Part shown: one piece after another, positions 7,198 to 16,077 of the stretch
Layout: each line of letters opens with the position of its first letter
Numbering within the stretch: the first letter of the stretch is position 1
NCBI GenBank assembly: GCA_022774085.1
Contig: JALFNZ010000103.1
Span: 1 to 38,678 of the forward strand
Source: Bacteroidales bacterium
GTDB lineage: Bacteria; Bacteroidota; Bacteroidia; Bacteroidales; UBA932
DNA: 38,678 nucleotides
Direction: 5' to 3'
Notes under the pieces: model-generated
What the model was told of the DNA's origin: nothing
The model's database searches: none
What the model saw: the letters and a program-made list of their open reading frames with translations, nothing else
Program-made: the position numbers and the translations under genes

Positions 7198-7887
7198 TTA
7201 CTCCCAGTTACCTGCGTTGTTGTTAGGAGCTGTGATGCTACCAACCTGGAGTCCAGGATAACGTCCCTGGTCTTCCCTTTCTGCATCGAGGTTGATTCTG
7301 AGCTGGTTGTCAACACCTTTGAGAAGAGATTTGAAAGGCATTGAAGCCTCGAAGAGAGGAACCTTGACGCCAGAAACCATCTTCACTGTCGCATCCATGA
7401 TGACAGGCTCTCCGCAGAAAGGAATGTACTTGAGTGAATCCACGCGGAAATCTGTACGGCTGCGGAACAATGTATCCCTTACAGGAATTTCGTTCTCAAT
7501 CTGGAAAACAAGCTTTTCACCATTATTGTACAGAGCCAACATTTCTTCAGGTTTAATCCTTGGATTGCGTTTCTTGATTCTGTTGGTATTCTCTACTGCA
7601 ACAGAGTCATCCTTTGATCCGACCTGCATGACAATTTTCATCTTACCTTCCTTGTAGAAGTCAATGAGGGAGTCAATCTGGGAAGTGTACTTTCCGTTGA
7701 CATTCTTGTAGGCAACCTGAAGGTCTCGGATATCCTTGAGCCTCTGGACGCCGATGCTCACACGGTAATCCTTCATTTTGTTAAACTCCACTGGCTGCAT
7801 TACGCTTTTTACAATAGCATAGGTCAGTCCCACGATAATTACGGGGAAGACGAGGTAGGTTAAAACCTTTTTTAGTATTGAATTCAT
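7198..7887 (-). CDS. conserved Bacteroidetes protein of unknown function, membrane-anchored
   Basis: I do not recognise a named domain. From the chosen start MNSILKKVLTYLVFPVIIVG the product has 229 residues, with one N-terminal helix (about residues 8-28) and then a hydrophilic, extracytoplasmic-looking domain. That domain contains VQRLKDIRDLQVAYKNVNGKYTS, which resembles the post-helix region of pseudopilin-like proteins, and a long charged middle. The ORF-track start at 7974 is rejected because a TAACTTTG promoter element sits at 7927-7920, inside that extension. It is first in a minus-strand operon with DUF3822 (23 nt), rsmD and DUF4861, and diverges from the DHH gene. Confidence 0.75.
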   Translation of the reverse strand: MNSILKKVLTYLVFPVIIVGLTYAIVKSVMQPVEFNKMKDYRVSIGVQRLKDIRDLQVAYKNVNGKYTSQIDSLIDFYKEGKMKIVMQVGSKDDSVAVENTNRIKKRNPRIKPEEMLALYNNGEKLVFQIENEIPVRDTLFRSRTDFRVDSLKYIPFCGEPVIMDATVKMVSGVKVPLFEASMPFKSLLKGVDNQLRINLDAEREDQGRYPGLQVGSITAPNNNAGNWE

Positions 7888-7919
7888 TATAATGGTATAT
7901 TTATTTTCCAAATTCCGGA

Positions 7920-7927
7920 CAAAGTTA
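7920..7927 (-). promoter_or_regulatory. -7 element of the DUF3822-rsmD operon
   Basis: TAACTTTG on the minus strand matches TAnnTTTG and lies about 33 nt before the ATG at 7887. It decides the start of that gene and probably drives the minus-strand genes down to the SulP transporter, where intergenic gaps are 7-56 nt. Confidence 0.65.
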
Positions 7928-7952
7928 GAAATTTCATTTATGATATGCAATA

Positions 7953-7968
7953 TAATTTTGTATTTTTG
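7953..7968 (+). promoter_or_regulatory. tandem -7 elements of the NrnA-like gene
   Basis: Two consecutive matches to TAnnTTTG, TAATTTTG (7953-7960) and TATTTTTG (7961-7968), lie head to tail. The second is followed by GCGCC and is 22 nt before the ATG at 7991. It probably is the main promoter and rules out the longer ORF-track start at 7892. Confidence 0.65.
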
Positions 7969-7990
7969 CGCCACAAAACTACACAGAATA

Positions 7991-9040
7991 ATGAACGATA
8001 TTTCTGGACATACTATTCAGACAATGATGTCCATGATCGAAAATGCCAGACATATTTCGATTGTGACACATATGAAACCTGATGGAGATGCGATGGGCAG
8101 TTCGCTTGGTTTATACAGATTCCTACTAAGGAATGTGAAGGCCAGGATTAAAATCGTCCTGCCGAGCGAATGTCCCCGTAACCTTGCTTTCATGGTGCAG
8201 GAGGGAGAAAATTCAGACATACTGGTACATTCTTCCAATGACGACCCCGCCTTTGTGGCTCTTATGGAAAGCGATCTGATTTTCTGTCTGGACTTCAATT
8301 CATTCCACAGGACAGAAGGCTTGCAGCAAGCACTTCAGGAAAGTCAGGCTGCAAAGATTCTGATTGACCACCATCTGAATCCTGACAGATCAATGTTCGA
8401 CCTTGTTTTCTCCGAGACTGAAATTTCCTCGACATCCGAACTGCTCTATTACATCCTGGTCAGGACTCCATATATTGACGGCGAGGCCTCACGACTCGGG
8501 CTGGCCTGCGCCTCGGCAATATACACCGGCATGACGACTGACACGAACAATTTCAACAACTCCACCTACCCTTCCACTCTTGCAATGGCATCTGAATTGA
8601 TTGCATGCGGCGTGGACAGGGACGTAATAATAGAAAAGGTGATGCATAGCTATAGGGAGAACCGGATGAGGCTGCTGGGGACCTTGCTCAAGGACAATAT
8701 GGTGGTAATTCCGGAAGGCGGTGCATGTATTGTGCTGGACAAGAAAACAATACAAGAATATGACATCGTGGAGGGAGATACTGAAGGGTTCGTAAATATC
8801 CCGCTTGACATAGCAAATGTAAGGATGAGCATCTTTGTAAAGGAAGAAGATGGAAAGGCAAGGGTGTCGATAAGGTCAAAAAAAGGGACTTCAGCCAACA
8901 GATGCGCCACAACCTATTTCCATGGAGGAGGGCATGAGAATGCCTCGGGCGGAAAGATTATTTTCCCTGACGACATCACGGACATTTCCATGGCAAAAGA
9001 TTACATCCTCGGGATTATGGAGTCATTCCTCAATGAATAA
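7991..9040 (+). CDS. DHH-family phosphoesterase, NrnA-like (nano-RNase / pAp phosphatase)
   Basis: The product has 349 residues. Motif I, THMKPDGDAMGSSLG, is at residues 26-40; the DHH motif is in AKILIDHHLNPD (about 118-129); the DHHA1 signature GGGHENASGG is near residue 318. This order matches bacterial NrnA, which degrades 2-5 nt RNAs and dephosphorylates 3'-phosphoadenosine 5'-phosphate with Mn2+ in the cytoplasm. The start MNDISGHTIQ follows a tandem TAnnTTTG promoter. An FKBP-like lipoprotein gene starts 10 nt after the stop. The NrnA name is inference: related DHH enzymes act on c-di-AMP, although the extra GdpP domains are absent here. Confidence 0.9.
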   Translation: MNDISGHTIQTMMSMIENARHISIVTHMKPDGDAMGSSLGLYRFLLRNVKARIKIVLPSECPRNLAFMVQEGENSDILVHSSNDDPAFVALMESDLIFCLDFNSFHRTEGLQQALQESQAAKILIDHHLNPDRSMFDLVFSETEISSTSELLYYILVRTPYIDGEASRLGLACASAIYTGMTTDTNNFNNSTYPSTLAMASELIACGVDRDVIIEKVMHSYRENRMRLLGTLLKDNMVVIPEGGACIVLDKKTIQEYDIVEGDTEGFVNIPLDIANVRMSIFVKEEDGKARVSIRSKKGTSANRCATTYFHGGGHENASGGKIIFPDDITDISMAKDYILGIMESFLNE

Positions 9041-9050
9041 ACATACTGAA

Positions 9051-9602
9051 ATGAAACACAGACATATCATAACTTTTGCAATGGTTGTTTTCTCAATGCT
9101 GTCTTTGAGTTCATGCGTCAGGCAGAAGCTCGAACAGACATATTCCAAGCAGGAGGAGACAATAGACAAATATATCAAAAATGCATTAACTTCATCCCAG
9201 GAAGCGACTGTCACATATAGCAACGGCTCGAGCAGGCTCACCAGGAAACAAGGTGAAGGCGAGGAACTTAAGCCAAACGGGACTGTCTCTTTCTACTATG
9301 CCGGATATGTTTTCTCCGGCAACCTTTCAAAGGACAATCTTTTCTGCACAAACCATCAGGAGACAGCCTCGGATGCTAAATGGGAACTTACCGACGAGGA
9401 GTACGATATTCTGACCGTGCACCTGAATGAAAGCGGATTCATCGAAGGATTGAGGAACGGTCTTGTAGGTGTAAAAGCCGGTGAGGAATGTGAAATCCTG
9501 TTTTCTGGCAAATATGGATTCGGGAACAAACCTTTTGGCACAATTCCTGCAAATTCCGCCTTGCTCTACAAAATCTGGGTTGAAAGCATCTCCAATGACT
9601 GA
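9051..9602 (+). CDS. FKBP-type peptidyl-prolyl isomerase-like lipoprotein
   Basis: The product has 183 residues. A lipoprotein signal ends at LSLSSC with Cys22. The C-terminal FKBP-like domain includes GTVSFYYAGYVFSGN, FIEGLRNGLVGVKAGEECEI and GYGFGNKP-like FSGKYGFGNKPFGTIPANSALLY, matching FKBP landmarks (GLxxGL, YGxG, IPxNxxL). Such proteins catalyse proline isomerisation or act as chaperones at the outer membrane or periplasm. The domain carries an insertion (LFCTNHQETASDAKWELTDE). The ORF-track start at 8922 overlaps the upstream gene and is rejected. A start at 9033 is possible, but MKHRHIITFAM gives the better signal peptide. Confidence 0.85.
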   Translation: MKHRHIITFAMVVFSMLSLSSCVRQKLEQTYSKQEETIDKYIKNALTSSQEATVTYSNGSSRLTRKQGEGEELKPNGTVSFYYAGYVFSGNLSKDNLFCTNHQETASDAKWELTDEEYDILTVHLNESGFIEGLRNGLVGVKAGEECEILFSGKYGFGNKPFGTIPANSALLYKIWVESISND

Positions 9603-9610
9603 GTTTTTTG

Positions 9611-9618
9611 TATCTTTG
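9611..9618 (+). promoter_or_regulatory. -7 element before the tandem-FKBP lipoprotein gene
   Basis: TATCTTTG followed by CAAC is an exact TAnnTTTG match, 9 nt after the stop of the previous gene and 32 nt before the ATG at 9650. It implies that the second FKBP gene, the MATE gene and perhaps the next two genes have their own transcript. Confidence 0.7.
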
Positions 9619-9649
9619 CAACTTTGTTGAACCGATATCATTTAATATA

Positions 9650-10678
9650 ATGAAGCATTTTATCCATCACATCGCCCTGATTGCTGTAGCAGCAGCGGTC
9701 TGCGGATGTGCAAAAACAGCCCCCAAAGGGCCAAATGAGGCAAATATAAGATATTTCAAAGCTTGGGCAGAAGTCAATTATCCGAATGCTCAGACCACAC
9801 CTTTCGGCAGCATAATAATAGAGAAGGAAGACGGAAACGGCAAAAAGATTGAAGGTGACGGATATCTCTATGCCGATTACATTGTAACCGACCTTGTGGG
9901 CAATGTCACTTCATCAACAGATGAAGAAACCGCAAGAAGGCTTGGTACTTACCAGAATACAAACTATTACGGTCCTCAGATCATCAACATGTATGCAGGC
10001 GTAGTTTACAAGGGAGTTGCGGAAGCTCTCGAAGGAATGCATGTCGGAGGCCATCTGAAGGTTGCCATTCCGGGATGGCTGATGACAATGGAAGACTACG
10101 AAACGGCTGAACAGTATGAGAGCAGGCAGGCTGACAGCGATGAGTGCATCTATGAGTTCAGAATCAAGGATTTTGTTGACGATGTAATCAAGTGGCAGGT
10201 TGACAGCATAGGGGCATATTTCAATTCCCATAAGGATGTTTTTGGAGGTATGACCGCAGCTGACACCGTAAAGAATTTCACCGGAATGTACTACAAGCAG
10301 CTGAAAGCTCCGGTTGACACCACTTCATTCAAGGCTGACACCACCGTTTACATCAATTATATCGGAAGACTTCTGAACGGAAAGGTGTTCGACACCAATA
10401 TCGAAAGGGTCGCAAAAGACAATGATTTGTATTCATCATCAAGGGATTATACCCCTGCTAAAATAACCTGGAGCGATTCATATTCGGACATTCAAATGAA
10501 TGGTTCTTCAATCATCACGGGATTTGCCCTCACGCTTTGGAATATGAGACCTATGGAAAAGGGTATCGGAATATTCACATCCCCTTATGGATACAATACC
10601 TCCGGAAGTGGTAGCACCATACCGGGATATTCACCACTGTTGTTTGAAATAGAATTAGTTGAAGAACCTGAAGATTAA
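9650..10678 (+). CDS. lipoprotein with two tandem FKBP-like domains
   Basis: The product has 342 residues with a lipobox ending at Cys20 (AVCGC). The first FKBP-like unit (about residues 65-160) has GYLYADYIVTDLVGNV and AEALEGMHVGGHLKVAIPGW. The second (about 225-338) has DTTVYINYIGRLLNGKVFDT, ITGFALTLWNMRPMEKGIGI and GSTIPGYSPLLFEIEL. Both are shaped like FKBP, but many prolyl-isomerase pocket residues are hard to place, especially in unit 1, so it may act as a chaperone rather than an isomerase. It is expected on a periplasmic membrane face. It has its own promoter, and the MATE gene starts 3 nt after its stop. Confidence 0.83.
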   Translation: MKHFIHHIALIAVAAAVCGCAKTAPKGPNEANIRYFKAWAEVNYPNAQTTPFGSIIIEKEDGNGKKIEGDGYLYADYIVTDLVGNVTSSTDEETARRLGTYQNTNYYGPQIINMYAGVVYKGVAEALEGMHVGGHLKVAIPGWLMTMEDYETAEQYESRQADSDECIYEFRIKDFVDDVIKWQVDSIGAYFNSHKDVFGGMTAADTVKNFTGMYYKQLKAPVDTTSFKADTTVYINYIGRLLNGKVFDTNIERVAKDNDLYSSSRDYTPAKITWSDSYSDIQMNGSSIITGFALTLWNMRPMEKGIGIFTSPYGYNTSGSGSTIPGYSPLLFEIELVEEPED

Positions 10679-10680
10679 AC

Positions 10681-12069
10681 ATGACAAAAGTCAATTCTGC
10701 ACCTGTTGAACTTGGCACCGAACGTATTGGAAAACTTCTGAAGCAATATGCTCTGCCTGCGATTATCGCACAGACGGCATCCTCCCTATACAATATGGTT
10801 GACAGCATTTTCATTGGCCACGGAGTAGGTCCGCTGGCCATTTCTGGACTTGCTGTCACTTTTCCTCTGATGAACCTTTCCACTGCATTCGGAACATTGG
10901 TCGGACTTGGAGGTGCTACCATGATGTCCGTTCTTCTTGGACAAAACAATTACAAGGCAGCGGACAAGGTACTGGGCAACGTTCTGACGCTGAATACAGC
11001 CATAAGCCTAGTTTTCATGGCTGCGGCACTTATTTTCATTGACCCCATACTTTATTTCTTCGGGGCGAGCGAGAATACCCTCCCCTTCGCGAAGGAGTAT
11101 ATGACCATCATTCTGATTGGAAATACCATCACGCACTTGTATTTTGGTCTTAACAATCTGATGAGGTCTTCAGGAAATCCGAAAAAGGCAATGGGTCTGA
11201 CAATATTCACTGTGCTTTTCAACACTGCACTCGACCCAATTTTCATTTTCGTTCTGGACATGGGCATCAAGGGTGCTGCCTGGGCTACAGTCATCTCCCA
11301 GACCCTTGCATTGATGGTGGTCATGCACCATTTCAGCAACAAGTCCAGGATTCCGCATTTCGAAAGAGGCTTCTTCAGATTTGATTTCCGCATTGCAAAA
11401 GATTCATTGTCAATCGGTTTCGGTCCTTTTCTGATGAATGCAGCAGCTTGTCTCGTTACACTTTTCATCAACCAGCAGCTTCGCAAATACAGCGGTGACC
11501 TGGGCATCGGATCTTACGGAATATGCAACAGGCTCACTTTCATGTTCGTGATGATATGCATCGGATTCAATCAGGGAATGCAGCCTATTGCCGGTTACAA
11601 CTACGGAGCGAGGAAATATTCAAGGGTTAAAGAGGTGTTCAGGATTACTGCCGTCATGGCCACAATCGTCACCACGGCCTGCTCAGCCTTGAGTGTATTC
11701 GTGCCAAGGCTTGCCGTCAGCATATTCACCAGTGACACTGAACTGCTTGACATGGCATCGTGGAGCCTCCGGATAATGAACATGTCCTTCTTTCTGGTCG
11801 GTTTCCAGATGATATCGACAAACCTCTTCCAATGTCTTGGAATGGTGAACAAGTCTATCATCCTTTCACTGTCGAGACAGATTCTGATTCTGCTTCCCCT
11901 CCTTTATCTGCTTCCGATGAATTTTGGAAGCAAAGGTGTATGGATGAGTTTCCCTATTGCGGATTTTCTTGCATTCATCCTTACCGTAATTCTGCTCATA
12001 AGGCTTTTCAGGAAGCTCGGCTCGCTGAAAGATGGGGATGATCCGGCAATCCTCGGAAGTAAACTTTAG
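10681..12069 (+). CDS. MATE family efflux transporter
   Basis: The product is an inner-membrane protein of 462 residues with about 12 hydrophobic helices in two homologous halves. GTERIGKLLKQYALPAIIAQTASSLYNMVDSIFIGHGVG at the start and GFNQGMQPIAGYNYGARKYSRVKEVFR in the second half are typical MATE signatures (MepA-like branch). MATE proteins export cationic drugs, metabolites or flavins in exchange for Na+ or H+. The specific substrate cannot be read. It starts two bases after the stop of the FKBP-like lipoprotein gene, so it is cotranscribed with it. The next gene is 35 nt away. Confidence 0.93.
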   Translation: MTKVNSAPVELGTERIGKLLKQYALPAIIAQTASSLYNMVDSIFIGHGVGPLAISGLAVTFPLMNLSTAFGTLVGLGGATMMSVLLGQNNYKAADKVLGNVLTLNTAISLVFMAAALIFIDPILYFFGASENTLPFAKEYMTIILIGNTITHLYFGLNNLMRSSGNPKKAMGLTIFTVLFNTALDPIFIFVLDMGIKGAAWATVISQTLALMVVMHHFSNKSRIPHFERGFFRFDFRIAKDSLSIGFGPFLMNAAACLVTLFINQQLRKYSGDLGIGSYGICNRLTFMFVMICIGFNQGMQPIAGYNYGARKYSRVKEVFRITAVMATIVTTACSALSVFVPRLAVSIFTSDTELLDMASWSLRIMNMSFFLVGFQMISTNLFQCLGMVNKSIILSLSRQILILLPLLYLLPMNFGSKGVWMSFPIADFLAFILTVILLIRLFRKLGSLKDGDDPAILGSKL

Positions 12070-12090
12070 ACACAGACAAGAAAGAAAACT

Positions 12091-12108
12091 ATGAACATAA
12101 TTATATGA
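12091..12108 (+). other. five-codon minicistron overlapping the next start
   Basis: ATG AAC ATA ATT ATA TGA encodes MNIII and its stop overlaps the ATG at 12105 as ATGA. It may couple translation of the cytidylate kinase-like gene, or it may simply be chance in AT-rich leader sequence. Confidence 0.25.
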
Positions 12109-12704
12109 AACACATAGTAATTAATATAGGAAGGCAGTTTGGCTGCGGCGGTCTTGAAGTAGCCAGAGTATTGGGACAGAAGCTCGGAATACCGGTATAT
12201 GACAACGAACTCATTACAAAGGCAGCACAGGAGAGCGGTTTCAGCGCTGCCCTTTTCAAGGAATCTGATGAGACCAGGACGTCGTTCTCTTTCAGGAACT
12301 GGTTCGGTGTCAATTCATCCAATGACTACACAAGCCAGGGAGGACTTTTCAAGATACAGAGTGATACCATCAAGTCGATAGCGGAACAGGGTTCTGCGAT
12401 TATCGTGGGAAGATGCGCCGACTACATTCTCCGGGGGAACAAGAACACCCTGAATGTATTCCTGACCGCATCCGAAGAGTCTAGGATTGAAAGAATCAGC
12501 CGCAGAGAGGGCATCAGCAAAGAAAAAGCGGAAGAGATGCTCAAGAAGAAAGACAAGGAAAGGGCTGACTACTACAACTATTACACATTCGGAAACTGGG
12601 GAGTTGCCTCCACTTATGACCTGTGCCTTGATTCTTCAAAGATAGGAATCGAGGGAACGGCAGATTTGATAATAGATTTTGCACGCAGAGCAAATCTGCT
12701 TTAA
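12105..12704 (+). CDS. cytidylate kinase-like family protein
   Basis: The product has 199 residues and begins MKHIVINIGRQFGCGGLEVAR, a variant P-loop typical of the cytidylate kinase-like family (a clade separate from housekeeping cmk). It continues with LGIPVYDNELITKAAQESG, a basic loop GRCADYILRG, and ERISRREGISKEKAEEMLKKKDKERADYYN, the lid/LID-like helix of this group. It is probably a nucleoside-monophosphate kinase, but the true substrate of this clade is not settled. It is cytoplasmic. It lies 35 nt after the MATE gene and 15 nt before the serine hydrolase gene. Confidence 0.85.
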   Translation: MKHIVINIGRQFGCGGLEVARVLGQKLGIPVYDNELITKAAQESGFSAALFKESDETRTSFSFRNWFGVNSSNDYTSQGGLFKIQSDTIKSIAEQGSAIIVGRCADYILRGNKNTLNVFLTASEESRIERISRREGISKEKAEEMLKKKDKERADYYNYYTFGNWGVASTYDLCLDSSKIGIEGTADLIIDFARRANLL

Positions 12705-12719
12705 GACCTGAATCAGGAT

Positions 12720-14024
12720 ATGGGAAAGAAAAAGAAAACTGGCAAATCAATATTACTGTTCACTGTCATCGCATTAACTGCGGTGACAGTTTTTGTGGTA
12801 TCATGGACCAGGAATCATGACATAGGGAATATTCCAGAAAACGAACCGGTGAAGCTGGTCAGGCTGAATGATACCATCACCAATGAAATGTCAGACCTTC
12901 CTGAACTTGCCCCCATCGACAAAAAGGTGGAGTCATATATGAGAAAATGGGCAATCAAGGGAGTTTCCCTCGCAATCATGCGCAACGACTCACTGGTCTT
13001 TGCCAAAGGTTACGGATGGGCGGATGAGGAAAAAGGTCTGAAGATGCACCCCGGCAACATCCTCAGAATGGCCTCCGTATCCAAGCTCATCACCGCGACG
13101 GGAATCATGAGGCTGCAGGACATGGGAAAACTCTCGATCAATGACACCGTTTTCGGTCCTGCCGGCATCCTCAGCGACAGCCTCTATATCAAGGCCATTA
13201 AAAATAAGAAGGATTATTACAAGATTACCGTGGAACACCTGCTCAGGCACCAGGGCGGTTTCATGAGAGATCCGCTGTTTTCGTCAAGGGATGTTAAGAA
13301 CCAGTTGGGTCTGGACCATGCTCCCACATACGAGGACTTCTGCAAGCTTGTCCTCAGGCAGCAGCTCAGGTTCCAGAGCGGCACATGGCAGAAATATTCG
13401 AATTTCGGTTATCTCCTGCTTTCGGAAATCATCGCGAAGGTTTCCGGCATGCCTTACGAGCAGTTCATAAAAGAAGAAGTACTCGAAAAGGCAGGATGCT
13501 ACGACATGCATATTGCCGGAATCTATTATGAAGACAAATTAGACAATGAGGTCCGGTACTACACCCACGAAGGTGATGGAAAATTCGTAGAAGAATATAA
13601 TGGAAGCGGAAAGATAGTGGAAAGATGTTACGGTGGAAACGACATTCCAATGCTGCTTGGAGCCGGTGCCTGGTGCGGTTCGCCTATTGAAATTGCAAGA
13701 CTGGTGGCATCCATCGACTCAAGGGATGAAGTTCCGGACATCCTTTCCCGTGAGGCCGTTGCCCAGATGACAGAATATTTAGACCCGGATACATATTCTT
13801 TGGGTTGGAACGATACCGACCCGAAAAAAGGATGGAGTAGGACAGGCACTCTTTCAGGAACCAGTGCTCTGGTGAAATATTTCCCGGACGGGGAATGTTG
13901 GATCATGATTAGCAATTCCAGCACATGGAAAGGCCCGGCGCAGGCAAAACTGACCGATGAATTGTTCAAGGAGTGCAGAACTGTTTGCAGCCCGGCACTC
14001 CCTCATAGAAATCTGTTTGAATAA
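12720..14024 (+). CDS. serine hydrolase of the beta-lactamase class C family
   Basis: The product has 434 residues. A basic start (MGKKKKTGKS) and one hydrophobic helix (about residues 11-28) anchor it in the inner membrane, with the domain in the periplasm. The nucleophile motif SxxK is SVSK at residues 119-122 (ASVSKLITATGIMRLQDMG). The second motif YSN is at about 224-226 (KYSNFGYLLLSEII). GWSRTGTLSGTSALV near the C terminus fits the third motif region. Members are D,D-carboxypeptidases, esterases or beta-lactamase-like proteins. The size and context do not show which applies here. It is last in the operon and converges on buk with 6 bp between stops. Confidence 0.9.
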   Translation: MGKKKKTGKSILLFTVIALTAVTVFVVSWTRNHDIGNIPENEPVKLVRLNDTITNEMSDLPELAPIDKKVESYMRKWAIKGVSLAIMRNDSLVFAKGYGWADEEKGLKMHPGNILRMASVSKLITATGIMRLQDMGKLSINDTVFGPAGILSDSLYIKAIKNKKDYYKITVEHLLRHQGGFMRDPLFSSRDVKNQLGLDHAPTYEDFCKLVLRQQLRFQSGTWQKYSNFGYLLLSEIIAKVSGMPYEQFIKEEVLEKAGCYDMHIAGIYYEDKLDNEVRYYTHEGDGKFVEEYNGSGKIVERCYGGNDIPMLLGAGAWCGSPIEIARLVASIDSRDEVPDILSREAVAQMTEYLDPDTYSLGWNDTDPKKGWSRTGTLSGTSALVKYFPDGECWIMISNSSTWKGPAQAKLTDELFKECRTVCSPALPHRNLFE

Positions 14025-14030
14025 TGCAGA

Positions 14031-15155
14031 TTAATCCAGCAGTCTGTCAGGATCATACTGATGAATCTGGAACTTGCCGCTGAGGATGCCGTAACCATTC
14101 TCGGCGAGAGATGCAAGTTCGTCTTCTCCCGGATATACTACCACAGGAGCTATGAAACGTACTCTTCTTGTAATTTCGGCAGTAATCTCCTTATTGTGTG
14201 CGATACCTCCTGTGAGGATGATAGCATCCACCTGACCACATACGTCAGTTGAGAAATAACCTATGTACTTGGACACGCTGGCACAGTATGATTTAAGGAA
14301 AAGGGCTGCCTCCTGGTCGCCCTCCCGGGCACGGTCGGACAGTTCCAGAAAACTCTTTGTTCCAAAATAAGCCATTGCGCCTCCTTCCCCGACAAGCATT
14401 TTCTTGATACGGTCTTTGGAGTATTTGCCGCTGAAGCACATTTCCACAATCGGGAAAGCCGGAACGGTTCCTGCCCTTTCCGGAGTAATCGGGCCATCCC
14501 CGCCCAATGAATCAGTGGTGTCAATGACAAGTCCATGATGGTGGACCGAAACTGACGAACCTCCACCCAGATGGGCAACGATGACCGTCACATCCTTGTT
14601 GGTCAGGCCTCTGGATGCAGCATATCTTCTGACTACGGCTCTGGAATTGAGAGCATGGAAAAGGGTTCTGCGAGGAAATTCAGGACGTCCCCCGAATTTC
14701 AGTTCAGGAAGCATTTCATCAGCCATCGGAGGATCGGCGATATAAGCCTTGCAGATTTTTTGTCCCTGGCCTGCTGCTGAACGCGCCTCGTTCACCTCTT
14801 CCGCTATGTCATAGGCAATTATTGCGCTGAGATTGCAGGCATGCACTCCGTCACGACCTGTCTTGAGTGTATCGCACATGGCTTTGTTGACTTCATAGAC
14901 ACCGGTTACGACTGGAGTTACAAGCCCTCCCCTCGCCATGACGATGTCAATTGTTGAAAGTTCAATGCCTTTGGAAAACAAAAAATCTGTGATGGCATCC
15001 CGACACTCAAGGTCGAGATCCGTCACAGATGAATATTTTGCCATTACATTGGGAGCCAAAGTGATATTTTGTTCGAATACCTTCCGGCCATCTTCGTACC
15101 AGGCAATCTTGGTCGATGTGGAACCTGTATTTATTACCAATATTCTGCCTTCCAT
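14031..15155 (-). CDS. buk: butyrate kinase
   Basis: The enzyme converts butyryl phosphate and ADP to butyrate and ATP (or the reverse). It is an acetokinase-family ATPase with MEGRILVINTGSTSTKIAWYEDG at the N terminus, VIVAHLGGGSSVSVHHHGL and the butyrate-kinase-type DTTDSLGGDGPITPERAGT. VDAIILTGGIAHNKEIT is the C-terminal nucleotide site. The ORF-track start at 15236 would overlap the ptb gene, so I use the ATG at 15155, which leaves 2 nt after the ptb stop and gives 374 residues, slightly long for the family. It may also act on branched-chain acyl phosphates. Confidence 0.93.
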   Translation of the reverse strand: MEGRILVINTGSTSTKIAWYEDGRKVFEQNITLAPNVMAKYSSVTDLDLECRDAITDFLFSKGIELSTIDIVMARGGLVTPVVTGVYEVNKAMCDTLKTGRDGVHACNLSAIIAYDIAEEVNEARSAAGQGQKICKAYIADPPMADEMLPELKFGGRPEFPRRTLFHALNSRAVVRRYAASRGLTNKDVTVIVAHLGGGSSVSVHHHGLVIDTTDSLGGDGPITPERAGTVPAFPIVEMCFSGKYSKDRIKKMLVGEGGAMAYFGTKSFLELSDRAREGDQEAALFLKSYCASVSKYIGYFSTDVCGQVDAIILTGGIAHNKEITAEITRRVRFIAPVVVYPGEDELASLAENGYGILSGKFQIHQYDPDRLLD

Positions 15156-15157
15156 AT

Positions 15158-16066
15158 CTATTTCGCTGACATCGCTGCTACGGCGATTGAATTCAACTTG
15201 GTTTCTATACTGTCGGCACGGCTGGACAGCACGCAAGGCACTTTTGCTCCTACCATCATGCCTGACTGTTTCACTCCCCGTACGAGTTTTGAGTTAACCT
15301 TGTAGAAAACATTGGCTGACTCGATATTAGGGAAAAGAAGACAGTCGGCATCTCCTCCGACCGGGCTTACAAGACCTTTGATTTCACACGATTCCTTGTC
15401 AATGGCAACATCCAGGGCAAGCGGACCGTCTGCGATGCATCCCTTGATCTGCCCCCTGTCAACCATCTTGGCAAGCTGGGCTGCTTCCATGCAGGCAGGC
15501 ATGCTGGTGAGCATCTGCTCCGAAGCTGCGATGATTGCAACTTTCGGAAGCTCGATTCCGGCAGAATGGGCCGTTGCTACAAGATGGCCCATTATTATCT
15601 GTTTCTGTTTGAAATCCGGAGCCGGTATCACAGCCATGTCACCGAGGAAAAGAAGTTTGTGGTAATTCGGGTTCTCGATAACCCCTACATGTGTGAGGGT
15701 GCCTTTAGGCGGAAGCAGGCCTGTATCCTTGTTCAGGATGGCGCGCAGGAATTTGTCTGTCGAGCACAGGCCCTTCATCAGTATATCTCCCTTGCCCTGA
15801 CGGATCAAGTCAACTGCTTCAGCGACAGCACTTTGCTCAACAGGATTGTCAACTAAAGTGAATTTGGACACGTCAATTCCCTCCTCCGTACACACACGGG
15901 CCACCATCGGACTGTCCCCTACAATGGTCACTTCGACAATGCCAAGGTCAACAGCCTTGGAAGCTGCAACTATGGTATGTGAATCAACACCCCATGCCGC
16001 TATCATACGTTTTTTTGCACCCCTTGAGGCAAGGGATGCAAAAATATCTGAGAAGCTGGTGAACAT
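15158..16066 (-). CDS. ptb: phosphate butyryltransferase
   Basis: The enzyme exchanges phosphate for CoA on butyryl-CoA, giving butyryl phosphate for the kinase encoded next. It belongs to the phosphate acetyl/butyryltransferase family. At 302 residues it fits Ptb, which is shorter than Pta. Motifs include GKGDILMKGLCSTDKFLRAIL, LTHVGVIENPNYHKLLFLGD and KGLVSPVGGDADCLLFPNIESANVFYK. It sits between ackA (11 nt upstream) and buk (2 nt downstream). I did not see a pta gene anywhere in the window. Isobutyryl- or valeryl-CoA are other likely substrates. Confidence 0.92.
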   Translation of the reverse strand: MFTSFSDIFASLASRGAKKRMIAAWGVDSHTIVAASKAVDLGIVEVTIVGDSPMVARVCTEEGIDVSKFTLVDNPVEQSAVAEAVDLIRQGKGDILMKGLCSTDKFLRAILNKDTGLLPPKGTLTHVGVIENPNYHKLLFLGDMAVIPAPDFKQKQIIMGHLVATAHSAGIELPKVAIIAASEQMLTSMPACMEAAQLAKMVDRGQIKGCIADGPLALDVAIDKESCEIKGLVSPVGGDADCLLFPNIESANVFYKVNSKLVRGVKQSGMMVGAKVPCVLSSRADSIETKLNSIAVAAMSAK

Positions 16067-16077
16067 GTCAGTGTAAT

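Noticed and set aside
7892-7990. N-terminal extension MVYLFSKFRTKLEISF of the NrnA-like gene in the ORF track
   Set aside because: It runs through two TAnnTTTG promoter elements; the start at 7991 gives the usual family N terminus.
15156-15236. N-terminal extension of butyrate kinase (MRAVQPCRQY)
   Set aside because: It overlaps the ptb gene by 79 bp and does not resemble acetokinase N termini.
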